From assembly GCF_003731765.1 (NCBI RefSeq), contig NZ_MOAL01000004.1, positions 1,178,001 to 1,242,000 on the forward strand: a stretch of DNA of 64,000 nt, written 5' to 3'. The translations under genes and the position numbers were made by a program. Positions 28,190 through 37,025 of the stretch are shown one piece after another. The stretch's first letter is position 1. Each line of letters starts with the position of its first letter. The notes below the pieces were generated by a model. The model did not search any database. It saw only the letters and a list, made by a program, of their open reading frames with translations, and was not told where the DNA came from. The DNA is from Pseudomonas chlororaphis. GTDB lineage: Bacteria; Pseudomonadota; Gammaproteobacteria; Pseudomonadales; Pseudomonadaceae.

Positions 28190-29392
28190 TTAGTGGGCGA
28201 CCCCGGTCCACAGCTGTTCGAGGTAGTTGAAGTCCCAGTCCTCGGGGGCTTCACGGCCGATGATGCGTTCCTGGCCGCGCAACTTGGCCAGGTCGAGCAC
28301 GCTTTGCTGGATCGGCAGGTTGGAGCGGGTCGAAAAGAACACCTTGACCTTGGGCATCAGCAGCGAGCTGGCATGTTGCTCCAGCACCACCCCCAGGCGT
28401 CCGCTTTGCAGGCGCACCAGGGAACCCACCGGGTAAATGCCGACGCTTTTGACAAAGGCCTGGAACACCCGGGTGTCAAAATGGCCGTCCCAGCCGGACA
28501 TGCGATGGATCGCCTCGGCCGGGTCCCAGCCGCGGTTGTAGGGGCGGTTTGAGGTCACCGCGTCATACACGTCGCAGACTGCGCCCATCTGCGCGAACAG
28601 GCTGATCTGCTCACCTTCCAATTGGTGCGGGTAGCCGGAGCCATCGACCTTTTCGTGGTGATGCAGGCACACGTCGAGCACCAGTGCGTCCACCTCCTGG
28701 CTTTGTCGCAGAATCTCGCTGCCGGCCTGGGGGTGGTGCTTGATCTGGTCGTATTCGCTGTCCGATAGCTTGTGCGGCTTGTTGAGGATGCTGTCGGGGA
28801 TGGTCAGTTTGCCGATGTCATGCAACAGCCCGGCCATCCCGGCCTGTTGCACTTGCTGGGCGGGCAGTTCCAGTTGGCGAGCGAGGGCGATCATCAGGGC
28901 ACACACCGCCACCGAATGCATGTAGCTGTAGTCATCGGCGGTTTTCAGCCGCGCCAGGCTGATCAGGGCGTTGGGGTGGCGCAGCAGGGAATCGGTGATG
29001 CGCTCCACCAGGGCGCCGGCGTGCTGCATGTCCACGGCCCGGCCCAGGCGCACCTCCTGGAACATGTTCATCACGGCTTGCCGGGAGTGGGCGCACAGCG
29101 TGCGTGCCCGTTCCAGTTCCTCGCTCATGGGCACCTGGGGCGGGCGGCGCAGGGTGGGCGCGGACAGCGCCTCGTCATGCTCGGTCATAACCGGCTCGCT
29201 GGGCGCAAGGTCCAGGCCTTTGGCCGAGTCGATCCAGAGGTTGTGCATATTGGAGCGTTGCAGACGCTGGTAGTCCTGGGGGCTGTCGAGGATGAAGCCG
29301 GCTTTCCAGAACGAGTGGTCCAGCCAGGAACCGCAGAATTGATGGATGTACATGCCCATCCGCAATTGATTCAACGCGATGAGTTTCAGCAT
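28190..29392 (-). CDS. HD-GYP cyclic-di-GMP phosphodiesterase
   Basis: A 400-residue protein with an N-terminal DUF3391-type region (LKLIALNQLRMGMYIHQF) and a C-terminal HD-GYP domain. The metal-binding HDIGK is at 191-195 and HHEKVDGSGYP at 245-255, so all signature residues are intact and c-di-GMP hydrolysis is likely. No receiver or membrane domain is seen. The ATG at 29392 opens the protein-like part; the frame continues upstream without protein-like sequence. It converges with bkdR and is divergent from the DASS transporter. Confidence 0.9.
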   Translation of the reverse strand: MLKLIALNQLRMGMYIHQFCGSWLDHSFWKAGFILDSPQDYQRLQRSNMHNLWIDSAKGLDLAPSEPVMTEHDEALSAPTLRRPPQVPMSEELERARTLCAHSRQAVMNMFQEVRLGRAVDMQHAGALVERITDSLLRHPNALISLARLKTADDYSYMHSVAVCALMIALARQLELPAQQVQQAGMAGLLHDIGKLTIPDSILNKPHKLSDSEYDQIKHHPQAGSEILRQSQEVDALVLDVCLHHHEKVDGSGYPHQLEGEQISLFAQMGAVCDVYDAVTSNRPYNRGWDPAEAIHRMSGWDGHFDTRVFQAFVKSVGIYPVGSLVRLQSGRLGVVLEQHASSLLMPKVKVFFSTRSNLPIQQSVLDLAKLRGQERIIGREAPEDWDFNYLEQLWTGVAH

Positions 29393-29493
29393 AAAGGCAC
29401 CTGCAGAGGGAGTGTTGGTCGTGATCACGTCGACTCCTTGTCGCCTTGATGGCACTTTGACCTTTCTGCGCAAAAAAATGTGCGGTCGCGGAG

Positions 29494-29507
29494 AGAAAAT
29501 ATTTTCT
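29494..29507. promoter_or_regulatory. Perfect 14-bp palindrome AGAAAATATTTTCT
   Basis: The sequence AGAAAATATTTTCT is its own reverse complement and lies in the region between the divergent HD-GYP and DASS transporter genes. Its position suits an operator; no regulator can be named. Confidence 0.4.
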
Positions 29508-29647
29508 GGCCACGGCCGAAAGCCCGTTGAAGCCACTTTTTTACCGACCTGGAACCGGCGCAAACCCGCGGGCTTGACCTTTATCAAAGGGGTCGCGGGT
29601 GTTTCCCGGCATGCTGCCGACCTTTCATCTGAATAAGGATTAGGTCC

Positions 29648-31126
29648 ATGCCCGCCACTCAAGCACCTGCGGTCAAGGCCGGTTTACCCCTGGGATTGAT
29701 GCTGGCCGTACTGGCGATGATCGGTGTGCTGCTGTTGCCCCTGCCCGCCGACTTGCCGATAGCAGGGCAGCGCATGCTGGCGATCCTCGCGTTTGCCGTG
29801 GTGGTGTGGATCAGCGAGGCAGTGTCCTACGAGGCCAGTGCCATCATGATCACCGCCCTGATGGCGGTGCTGATCGGCACCGCCCCCACCCTGCAGGACC
29901 CCAGCCAGACCTACGGCAGTTCCGCCGCCATCACCCTGGCCCTGACCGGGTTTTCCAACTCGGCCCTGGCCCTGGTCACCGGCGCCTTGTTTATCGCCGC
30001 GGCCATGACCCACACCGGGCTCGACCGGCGCATCGCCCTCATCACCCTGAGCCGGGTCGGCACCAGCACCCGGCGCATCCTGATCGGCGCCATTGCCGTG
30101 ACCATTCTCCTCAGCCTGCTGGTGCCCAGCGCCACGGCCCGCAGCGCCTGCGTGGTGCCGATCATGATGGGGGTGATTGCCGCCTTTGGCGTGGATAAGC
30201 GCTCGAACATCGCCGCCGGGCTGATGATTGTGGTGGCCCAGGGCACCAGCATCTGGAACGTCGGGATCCAGACTGCCGCCGCCCAGAACCTGCTGACCCT
30301 GGGCTTTATGGACAAGATGCTCGGCCAGCGCGTGTCCTGGATCGACTGGCTGATTGCCGGCGCGCCCTGGGCCCTGATCATGTCCGTGGTGCTGCTGTGG
30401 CTGGTGCTGAAGTTGCTGCCACCGGAAAGCGACAGCATCCCCGGCGGCAAGGAGGCGGTGGCCCAGTCCCTGGCGGAGCTGGGCCCCATGAGCGGTCCGC
30501 AGAAACGCTTGCTCAGCGTGTCGGTGCTGCTGCTTCTGGCGTGGGCCACGGAAGGCAAGTTGCACGCCTTCGACACCACCACGACCACCTACGCCGGGCT
30601 GGTAGTCCTGCTGTTGCCACGGATCGGCATCATGACCTGGAAGGACGTGCAGGCGCGGATTCCCTGGGGCACGGTGATTGTCTTCGGGGTTGGCATCAGC
30701 CTCGGTTCGGCCCTGCTGACCACCCACGCCGGGCAATGGCTGGGCGGCCAGGTGGTGGGGCGCACCGGGCTGGATCAGCTAGGGCCGCTGGCGGTGTTTG
30801 CCATCCTTGGGGGCTTCCTGATCCTGATTCACCTGGGGTTTGCCAGTGCCACGGCGTTGACCTCGGCGTTGCTGCCGATCCTCATGGCGGTCCTGCAAAC
30901 CCTGCCCGGGGACTTCAGTCGCCTGGGCATGACCATGCTCCTGGGGTTTGCCGTGAGCTTCGGCTTTATCCTGCCGATCAACGCCCCACAGAACATGGTC
31001 TGCCTGGGCACTGAAACCTTCACCGCTCGGCAGTTCGCCCGGGTCGGGGTGATCGTGACCCTGGTGGGCTACCTGTTACTGCTGGTGTTCGCCGCCACCT
31101 ACTGGAGCTGGCTGGGCTGGCTCTAG
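29648..31126 (+). CDS. DASS/SLC13-family anion transporter
   Basis: A 492-residue inner-membrane protein with 11 to 12 predicted helices. It resembles the sodium:sulfate/dicarboxylate symporters, with STSRRIL and VPSATARSACVVPIMMGVI in the first half (substrate/sodium site) and INAPQNMVCLGTETFTARQFAR near the end as the matching site of the second half. Substrates in the family are di- and tricarboxylates, sulfate or related anions; which one cannot be told here. The ATG follows AATAAGGATTAGGTCC, a reasonable ribosome binding site. Confidence 0.88.
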   Translation: MPATQAPAVKAGLPLGLMLAVLAMIGVLLLPLPADLPIAGQRMLAILAFAVVVWISEAVSYEASAIMITALMAVLIGTAPTLQDPSQTYGSSAAITLALTGFSNSALALVTGALFIAAAMTHTGLDRRIALITLSRVGTSTRRILIGAIAVTILLSLLVPSATARSACVVPIMMGVIAAFGVDKRSNIAAGLMIVVAQGTSIWNVGIQTAAAQNLLTLGFMDKMLGQRVSWIDWLIAGAPWALIMSVVLLWLVLKLLPPESDSIPGGKEAVAQSLAELGPMSGPQKRLLSVSVLLLLAWATEGKLHAFDTTTTTYAGLVVLLLPRIGIMTWKDVQARIPWGTVIVFGVGISLGSALLTTHAGQWLGGQVVGRTGLDQLGPLAVFAILGGFLILIHLGFASATALTSALLPILMAVLQTLPGDFSRLGMTMLLGFAVSFGFILPINAPQNMVCLGTETFTARQFARVGVIVTLVGYLLLLVFAATYWSWLGWL

Positions 31127-31132
31127 GCCGTC

Positions 31133-32002
31133 TTACAGGGGCTGGTACTGCAGGCTGAACGTCAGCTCGGTGCTTTGCCCCTGTTCCAACAGCCGCAGCC
31201 CCGGGTGCCCCGGCAGATGGTGGGCATTGACCGGGTGGCTGACCGGCTCGAAGCAGAAGAACGCCTTACCCGGCGGGCAGTACAGCAGGAAGTAGTCGGC
31301 GCCGCTGGCCTGGCACAGCAACTGGTAGCCGGCGCTTGCTTCGATGATCCGGCACTGGCCGTCCCACTCGGTAAAACCGTTGTCCACCAGGGTTGGCGGC
31401 AGGTCGTTGGCCTGGCGGAAATTCCATGCTGGCGGCAATGCGCCCAGCTCGGTGGGCAGGCGCGACTCGGCGCAATGCCAGACCTGCTCGGCATGGGCCT
31501 GCAAGCGACTGTCGGCCCGCCGCGGGAAGTAAGGGTGCAGGCCCAGGCCATGCCAGGCCGGCGCCGAATCCAGGTGAGTGACCTGCAGTTCAATGCTCAG
31601 GCAACCGTCCTTCAACTGCACCCGTTGCCGGGCGCGGTAGGCGAAGGGGTAGTCGGCGTGCAACTCCAGCAGCACGCCGTCGGCCTGCTGTTCCAGCACT
31701 TCCCAGGGTTGTTGCCAGGCGCTGCCGTGAATCGGCAGCGGGTCGCCGGGGTTGTTCGGCGTCAGGGCCAGCCAGCCTTCGGGGCACTGGAAGCCGCCCT
31801 GGGCGATGCGGTTGGACCAGGGGATCAAGCCATAGCAACCCAGCTTGCCCGGCAGGCCACTTTCAATGGCCGCCGTGTCGCTGTGGCGCAACAGCGGCAG
31901 GTCGCTGCCCAGCACGCTCCAGTTGACGATGGCGGCGCCTGTCTGGGGCGCCAGGGTCAGGCGGGTGAACGAGTCTTCGAGGGTCAACAGGCGTGCAGGC
32001 AT
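31133..32002 (-). CDS. Aldose 1-epimerase-like mutarotase
   Basis: A 289-residue beta-sandwich protein. Family residues are visible: PWSNRIAQG (substrate Arg, about 61-68), IHGSAW (about 91-96), the catalytic His of HGLGLHPYFP (about 145-154) and the catalytic Glu in FFCFEPVSHPVNA (about 248). It interconverts alpha and beta anomers of hexoses or hexose phosphates. It lies 72 bases after the TRAP permease genes on the same strand and is probably part of that operon, which suggests that the imported substrate is a sugar or sugar acid. Confidence 0.9.
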   Translation of the reverse strand: MPARLLTLEDSFTRLTLAPQTGAAIVNWSVLGSDLPLLRHSDTAAIESGLPGKLGCYGLIPWSNRIAQGGFQCPEGWLALTPNNPGDPLPIHGSAWQQPWEVLEQQADGVLLELHADYPFAYRARQRVQLKDGCLSIELQVTHLDSAPAWHGLGLHPYFPRRADSRLQAHAEQVWHCAESRLPTELGALPPAWNFRQANDLPPTLVDNGFTEWDGQCRIIEASAGYQLLCQASGADYFLLYCPPGKAFFCFEPVSHPVNAHHLPGHPGLRLLEQGQSTELTFSLQYQPL

Positions 32003-32074
32003 GCAACGGCACCAGGCAAAGTAAAGAGGGCCCAGGCCACCGCCTTGGCGGGGCCTGGGGGTTCAGCGGTGCGT

Positions 32075-33355
32075 TCAGAGCACCAGGTTCGGCAACCACA
32101 GCGACAGTGCCGGAATGTAGGTCACGGCGATCAGCACCAGGAACAGCACCGCGTAGAACGGCAGCAGGGCCTTGACCGTGCTTTCGATGCTGACCTTGCC
32201 CACTGCCGAGCCGACAAACAATACCGCGCCCACCGGCGGGGTAATCAAGCCGATCCCGAGGTTGACCAGCATGATCATGCCGAAATGCACCGGGTCCACG
32301 CCAATCCCCAGAATCACCGGCATCAGGATCGGCGTCAGGATCAGGATCAGCGGCGCCATGTCCATTACCGTGCCCAGCAACAGCAGCATGGCGTTGATGC
32401 ACATCAGGATCACGTAACGGTTGTCCGACAGGGTCAGGAACATCGTGGTGATCTTCGACGGGATCTGCATCAGGGTCATGATGTAGCCGAAGCTGGCGGC
32501 GAAGCCGATGAGGATCATCACGATGGAAATGGTCCGCACCGTGCGATGCATCAGCTTGGGCAACTCGCGCCACTTGTAGTCGCGGTAGATGAACATGGTG
32601 ACGAAGAACGCCCAGAGCACGGCAATCGCCGCCGACTCGGTGGCGGTGAACACCCCGGACAGGATGCCGCCGAGGATGATCACCATGGCCATCAGGCCCC
32701 AGAGCGCTTCGCCACAGATTTTCAGCGCCTGTTTCAGGGGGATGGTTTCGCCCTTGGGGTAGTTGCGCTTTTTCGCGAAGATCAGGCACAGCACCATCAG
32801 GCAAGCGCTCATCAACAGGCCCGGAACGATGCCCGCCATAAACAGCGAGGCAATCGACACCGTGCCGCCGGCTGCCAGGGAGTAGAGCACCGAGTTATGG
32901 CTGGGCGGCGTCAGCAGCGCCTGCACCGAACCGCTGACAGTCACTGCGGTGGAGAAGTCCCGGGGGTAGCCCTTGCGTTCCATTTCCGGAATCAGCACCG
33001 AGCCCACCGACGCAGTGTCGGCCACCGAGGAGCCGGAAATCGCCCCGAAAAACGTCGAGGCCATGATGTTGACCAGCGACAGGCCGCCGCGCACGAAGCC
33101 CACCAGCACCCCGGCGAAGGCCACCAGTCGGCGGGACATGCCGCCCTCGGCCATGATCGCCCCGGCCAGCACGAAGAATGGAATCGCCAGCAGGGAGAAT
33201 TTGTTCACGCCGCCGGCCACCTGGATCATCAGGGCCTGGAACGGAATGTCGATCCACCAGGCGCCGATCAGCGCCGACAGGCCCAGGGCATAGGCCACCG
33301 GCATGCCAAGAAGGATCAAGGCGATAAAGCTGCCCAACAGAATCAGCGCATCCAT
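32075..33355 (-). CDS. TRAP transporter large permease (DctM type)
   Basis: A 426-residue permease with about 12 transmembrane helices; family segments include LVAFAGVLVGFVRGGLSLVNIMASTFFGAISGSSVADTASVG and LGIGLITPPVGAVLFVGSAVGK. The ATG immediately follows the TAA of the small permease gene (TAAATG), so translation is coupled. TRAP systems use a sodium gradient to import carboxylates or sugar acids delivered by a periplasmic protein. The small permease and binding protein genes lie directly upstream. Confidence 0.95.
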   Translation of the reverse strand: MDALILLGSFIALILLGMPVAYALGLSALIGAWWIDIPFQALMIQVAGGVNKFSLLAIPFFVLAGAIMAEGGMSRRLVAFAGVLVGFVRGGLSLVNIMASTFFGAISGSSVADTASVGSVLIPEMERKGYPRDFSTAVTVSGSVQALLTPPSHNSVLYSLAAGGTVSIASLFMAGIVPGLLMSACLMVLCLIFAKKRNYPKGETIPLKQALKICGEALWGLMAMVIILGGILSGVFTATESAAIAVLWAFFVTMFIYRDYKWRELPKLMHRTVRTISIVMILIGFAASFGYIMTLMQIPSKITTMFLTLSDNRYVILMCINAMLLLLGTVMDMAPLILILTPILMPVILGIGVDPVHFGMIMLVNLGIGLITPPVGAVLFVGSAVGKVSIESTVKALLPFYAVLFLVLIAVTYIPALSLWLPNLVL

Positions 33356-33883
33356 TTACGCGGCCCCTTCGTTTTCTTCGACCAGGTCGAAACGCACCAC
33401 GCGGCGCTGGCTCTGGTCGCCCAGCAAGAGTTTTTCCAGGACAAACACCAGGGTCACGGCGCCGCCCACGGGAATCGGCATGTAGGTGATGCCCACCCGC
33501 AACGTCGGCAGGGCGCTCATGAATTGGTTCCAGGTGGCCAGGCACAGCTTGGTGCCCCAGATCGTCATGAACAGGCAGATGGTCGCCATCAACAGTTGCG
33601 CCAGCAGCGCTGCAGCGGCCTTGGCCTTGGGCGGCAAGCGATCGGTGACCATGGCCACCGCCATGTGGGCGCCGGCGCGGTAGCTGGCGGCGGCGCCGAT
33701 AAAGGTGAACACCATCATCAGCAGGATCGCCGTGGGCTCCGGCCAACTGGAGCCGGTGCCCAGCACGTAGCGGGCGAACACGCCCCAGGGGATGATCAGG
33801 GAGATGGCCAGGATCGACAGCCCGGCGACCCAGATGCAGGTCATGTACAGGCGGTCATTGAGGCTCAGCACGAGCTTCTTCAT
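33356..33883 (-). CDS. TRAP transporter small permease (DctQ type)
   Basis: A 175-residue membrane protein with four hydrophobic helices: TCIWVAGLSILAISLIIPWGVF, PTAILLMMVFTFIGAAASY, LLAQLLMATICLFMTIWGTK and ITYMPIPVGGAVTLVFVLEKLL. This is the size and topology of DctQ, which binds the large subunit DctM. It sits between the binding-protein gene (80 bases upstream) and the large permease (coupled). Confidence 0.93.
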   Translation of the reverse strand: MKKLVLSLNDRLYMTCIWVAGLSILAISLIIPWGVFARYVLGTGSSWPEPTAILLMMVFTFIGAAASYRAGAHMAVAMVTDRLPPKAKAAAALLAQLLMATICLFMTIWGTKLCLATWNQFMSALPTLRVGITYMPIPVGGAVTLVFVLEKLLLGDQSQRRVVRFDLVEENEGAA

Positions 33884-33963
33884 CGGGTTTCACCGTAACC
33901 GGGCCGAGCGCCCACGCCTGCGCGCGGTCGTTCGGCCGGGCCTGCTAGCGGAAAGAGAGGGGG

Positions 33964-34935
33964 TTATTCGACGGCTTCGATGCGGGTCATCAGCTCGGCG
34001 TACGGGGCACCGTACTTCTGGCGGATGCTGGCGGTGGCGTCATAGAAAGGCTTCTTGTCCACGGTGATGAACTCGACGCTGGCGGCCTTGAGTTTGGCCT
34101 CGCTGCTGGCGGACTTGATGTCCCACAGTTGACGCTCTTCCAGCTGGGCGGCCTGGGCGGCCTTTTTCACCAGGGCCTGCTGCTCGGGGGTGAGCTTGTT
34201 CCAGGTCAGCTTCGACATCACGATCGGTTCCGGCAGGATCAGGTGCCCGGTCAGGCTGTAGAACTTGGCGCTCTGGTAATGGTTGTGCTCAAGCAGGGTC
34301 GGCGGGTTGTTTTCCGCACCGTCGATGACCCCGGTCTGCAGGGCGCTGAAGATTTCCCCGGTGTCCATGGCGATGCCGTTACCGCCCATGGCGTTGATGG
34401 TCTCGATGAACATCGGGTTGCCCTGCACGCGGATTTTCATGCCCTTGAGGTCGGCCAGGGTGCGCACCGGTTTCTTGGTGTAGAGGTTGCGGGTACCGCC
34501 GTCCATCCAGGCCAGGGCCACCAGGTTGAATTCGGAGTTGGTGATCTTGTCGAGGATTTCCTGGCCGATTTCGCCGTCGATGACCTTGCGCATATGGGCC
34601 TGGTCACGGAACACGAAGGGCATGTTGAACACGTTCACGTCCGGCACCACCGGGCCGATGATGCCCAGGCTGACCCGCGCCATCTGGATCGCCCCGACCT
34701 GGGCCTGTTCCACCACTTCCTTCTCTGAACCCAGCACGCCGCCAGCAAACATCTTGAAGGTCAACTGACCGTTGCTTTCCTTGACCAGGGTTTTACCCAG
34801 GTTTTCTTCCGCCACCACGGTGGGGTAACCAGCGGGGTGGATGTCGGCGAATTTGATTTCCAGGGCCTGGGTCAGGCTTGAAAAACCAATGGCCAGCGGC
34901 AGGGCAGCCAGCAGCAGGGTGCGTTTGAAGTGCAT
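33964..34935 (-). CDS. TRAP transporter periplasmic binding protein (DctP type)
   Basis: A 323-residue precursor with a signal peptide (LLLAALPLAIGFSSLTQALE) and the DctP fold. GMKIRVQGNPMFIETINAMG contains the conserved Arg that salt-bridges the ligand carboxylate in this family, so the ligand is likely an acid. GTRNLYTKKPVRTLADLKGMKIR and GVIDGAENNPPTL are further signatures. It captures the ligand for the downstream DctQM permease. Sugar acid is the best guess given the mutarotase in the same cluster, but this is inference. Confidence 0.94.
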   Translation of the reverse strand: MHFKRTLLLAALPLAIGFSSLTQALEIKFADIHPAGYPTVVAEENLGKTLVKESNGQLTFKMFAGGVLGSEKEVVEQAQVGAIQMARVSLGIIGPVVPDVNVFNMPFVFRDQAHMRKVIDGEIGQEILDKITNSEFNLVALAWMDGGTRNLYTKKPVRTLADLKGMKIRVQGNPMFIETINAMGGNGIAMDTGEIFSALQTGVIDGAENNPPTLLEHNHYQSAKFYSLTGHLILPEPIVMSKLTWNKLTPEQQALVKKAAQAAQLEERQLWDIKSASSEAKLKAASVEFITVDKKPFYDATASIRQKYGAPYAELMTRIEAVE

Positions 34936-35366
34936 GGTGAGTCTCCGTGTTGTTGTTCTTATTCCATGAGCGCGTCATGTTGTAGGTTGTCGTATGACTG
35001 TGCGGAGTGTTGTGGCCCACGGGGGAGTTTGTCAACGTTCATGGCTGAAAAAATGCACGGACGGAACAGGGTTTTTTGTGGTTTTGTGCCGTATTCAAGG
35101 CGATTTCTGCACAGGAAGGCGAGGCGGGACTGTAGGCTTGCGCTTGCGCCTATCTTTTCTAGTTGTGTGATGACATGGCTTTTTTCTGGGGGGCGGGCGT
35201 CCAGATAAGGGACTTTCGGCAGCCCGGCGGGCACCCCGCTGCGGGCAAGGGCGTGTTGGGGGCAGGGCGTGCGGGTGAAAAAAATCAGCCTCGCTTCATC
35301 CCTTGAAATACTATTTAGCGGTATCGCGCCGACAGCAGTGGTCGGCGCACCGCACAAGGTCAGGTA
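34936..35366. other. 431-bp intergenic region between the TRAP operon and the efflux pair
   Basis: No supported gene. Near the TRAP side is an imperfect palindrome GTCGTATGAC (34989-34998), the style of operator used by GntR-type regulators of sugar-acid genes. The rest holds A/T-rich blocks (35040-35110, 35150-35200) that may include divergent promoters. Confidence 0.5.
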
Positions 35367-37025
35367 ATGGATCATTACGCCCCGCGCCAGTGGCAGCCCC
35401 ACGAAAAGCCCAGCTTGCCCGGTTCCCCGTCGACCCCTTTGCACCCCACCCACAAGCGCCTGGCCTTTGCCCTGGTAGGGCTGCTGGTGGCACTCACTGG
35501 CGGCCTGGGCAACTCGTTGGTGATCGCCAACTTGCCGTACCTGCAAGGGGCGCTGGGGGCGACCACGGCAGAGATGGCTTGGCTGCCGGCGGCCTATGTG
35601 ATGACCAACGTGTCGATGAACCTGCTGCTGGTGAAGTTTCGCCAGCAGTTCGGTCTGCGGGCCTTTACCGAGGTGTTCCTGGTGCTCTACGCCCTGGTGA
35701 CCTTCGGCCATCTGTTCGTCAACGACCTCAATTCGGCGATTGCCGTGCGCGCCGCCCACGGCATGGTCGGTGCGGCGCTCAGCTCCCTGGGCTTGTATTA
35801 CATGGTCCAGGCCTTCCCGGCGAAATGGCGACTCAAGGCCCTGGTGCTGGGGCTGGGCACGTCCCAGTTGGCCTTGCCCCTGGCCCGACTGTTCTCCGAA
35901 GACCTGTTGCAGATCGCCGAGTGGCGCGGCCTGTACCTGTTCGAACTGGGCCTGGCGCTGACCTCTCTGGGTTGCGTGTTTATGCTCAAGCTGCCGCCGG
36001 GGGACCGCTTCAAGACCTTCGAAAAACTCGATTTCCTGACCTTTGCCCTGTTGGCCAGCGGCGTGGCGCTGCTGTGTGCGGTGCTGTCGTTGGGCCGCAT
36101 CGATTGGTGGCTGGAGGCGCCGTGGATCGGCCTGGCCTCGGCCGGCTCTATCGTGCTGATCATGGCCGGCTTGTGCATCGAACATAACCGCAGCAACCCG
36201 ATGCTGATGACTCGCTGGCTGGGCAGCGGGGCGATCATCCGCCTGGCCCTGGCGGTGATCCTGATTCGCATGGTGCTGTCCGAACAGTCCACGGGCGCGG
36301 TGGGGTTTCTCCAGGCGCTGAACATGAGCAGCGAGCAGATGCGCCTGCTCTATGGCGTGATGCTCCTGGGCAGCATCGCCGGGCTGGCCACCAGTGCCCT
36401 GACCATCAACCCGGCGCACCTGTTTATGCCGCTGATCATTTCCCTGGCGCTGATGGCCGTGGGCTCAGTGATGGACAGCTTCTCCAGCAACCTGACGCGC
36501 CCGGCCAACATGTACCTGAGCCAGTTCCTGCTGGCCTTCGGCGGCACGTTTTTCCTCGGCCCGACCATGGTCCTGGGCACCCGCAACGTGCTGACCAACC
36601 CGCGCAACCTGGTGAGTTTCTCGGTGCTGTTCGGCATCTGCCAGAACCTCGGCGGGCTGATCGGCGCAGCCTTGCTCGGGACCTTCCAGGTCATCCGCGA
36701 GAAGGTGCATTCCAGCCATATCGTCGAGCAATTGACCCTGCTCGACCCCCGGGTCCTGGCCCGGGTGCAGAGCGGCGGGTCAGCCTATGGTTCGCTGATC
36801 GCCGACCCGGACCTGCGCACCCTGCAGGGCATTCGCAGCCTGGCCACGGCCGCGACCCGGGAGGCCAACGTACTGGCCTATAACGACGTGTTTATGCTGA
36901 TCGCGGTGATCGCCGTGCTGACCATGATCTGGATTTTCATTCGTAGCCTGTGGCTGCTGAGCACGACCCGAACGGTCGAGCCGGCGGCTGCGCCCACTCA
37001 ACCCAGCGGTGCCCCTTCTTCATGA
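35367..37025 (+). CDS. MFS multidrug efflux transporter, EmrB/DHA2 type
   Basis: A 552-residue protein with about 14 transmembrane helices. FALVGLLVALTGGLGNSLVIANLPYLQGALGATTAEMAWLPAAYVM is the start of a DHA2 transporter, and the second half ends with MLIAVIAVLTMIWIFIRSLWLL. It exports hydrophobic drugs or metabolites by proton antiport. Its TGA overlaps the ATG of a HlyD-type adaptor (ATGA), as in emrAB-type systems, although here the pump gene is first. With a suitable outer-membrane protein, not encoded here, the pair would span the envelope. Confidence 0.92.
   Translation: MDHYAPRQWQPHEKPSLPGSPSTPLHPTHKRLAFALVGLLVALTGGLGNSLVIANLPYLQGALGATTAEMAWLPAAYVMTNVSMNLLLVKFRQQFGLRAFTEVFLVLYALVTFGHLFVNDLNSAIAVRAAHGMVGAALSSLGLYYMVQAFPAKWRLKALVLGLGTSQLALPLARLFSEDLLQIAEWRGLYLFELGLALTSLGCVFMLKLPPGDRFKTFEKLDFLTFALLASGVALLCAVLSLGRIDWWLEAPWIGLASAGSIVLIMAGLCIEHNRSNPMLMTRWLGSGAIIRLALAVILIRMVLSEQSTGAVGFLQALNMSSEQMRLLYGVMLLGSIAGLATSALTINPAHLFMPLIISLALMAVGSVMDSFSSNLTRPANMYLSQFLLAFGGTFFLGPTMVLGTRNVLTNPRNLVSFSVLFGICQNLGGLIGAALLGTFQVIREKVHSSHIVEQLTLLDPRVLARVQSGGSAYGSLIADPDLRTLQGIRSLATAATREANVLAYNDVFMLIAVIAVLTMIWIFIRSLWLLSTTRTVEPAAAPTQPSGAPSS

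Noticed and set aside
31175..33898. 907-codon plus-strand frame opposite the mutarotase and TRAP genes.
   Set aside because: Antisense artefact crossing three real genes and their boundaries, very rich in Gln, His and Arg.
34959..36419. 486-codon minus-strand frame opposite the start of the EmrB-type pump.
   Set aside because: Low-complexity Gln/His/Arg composition and antisense to a 14-helix transporter.
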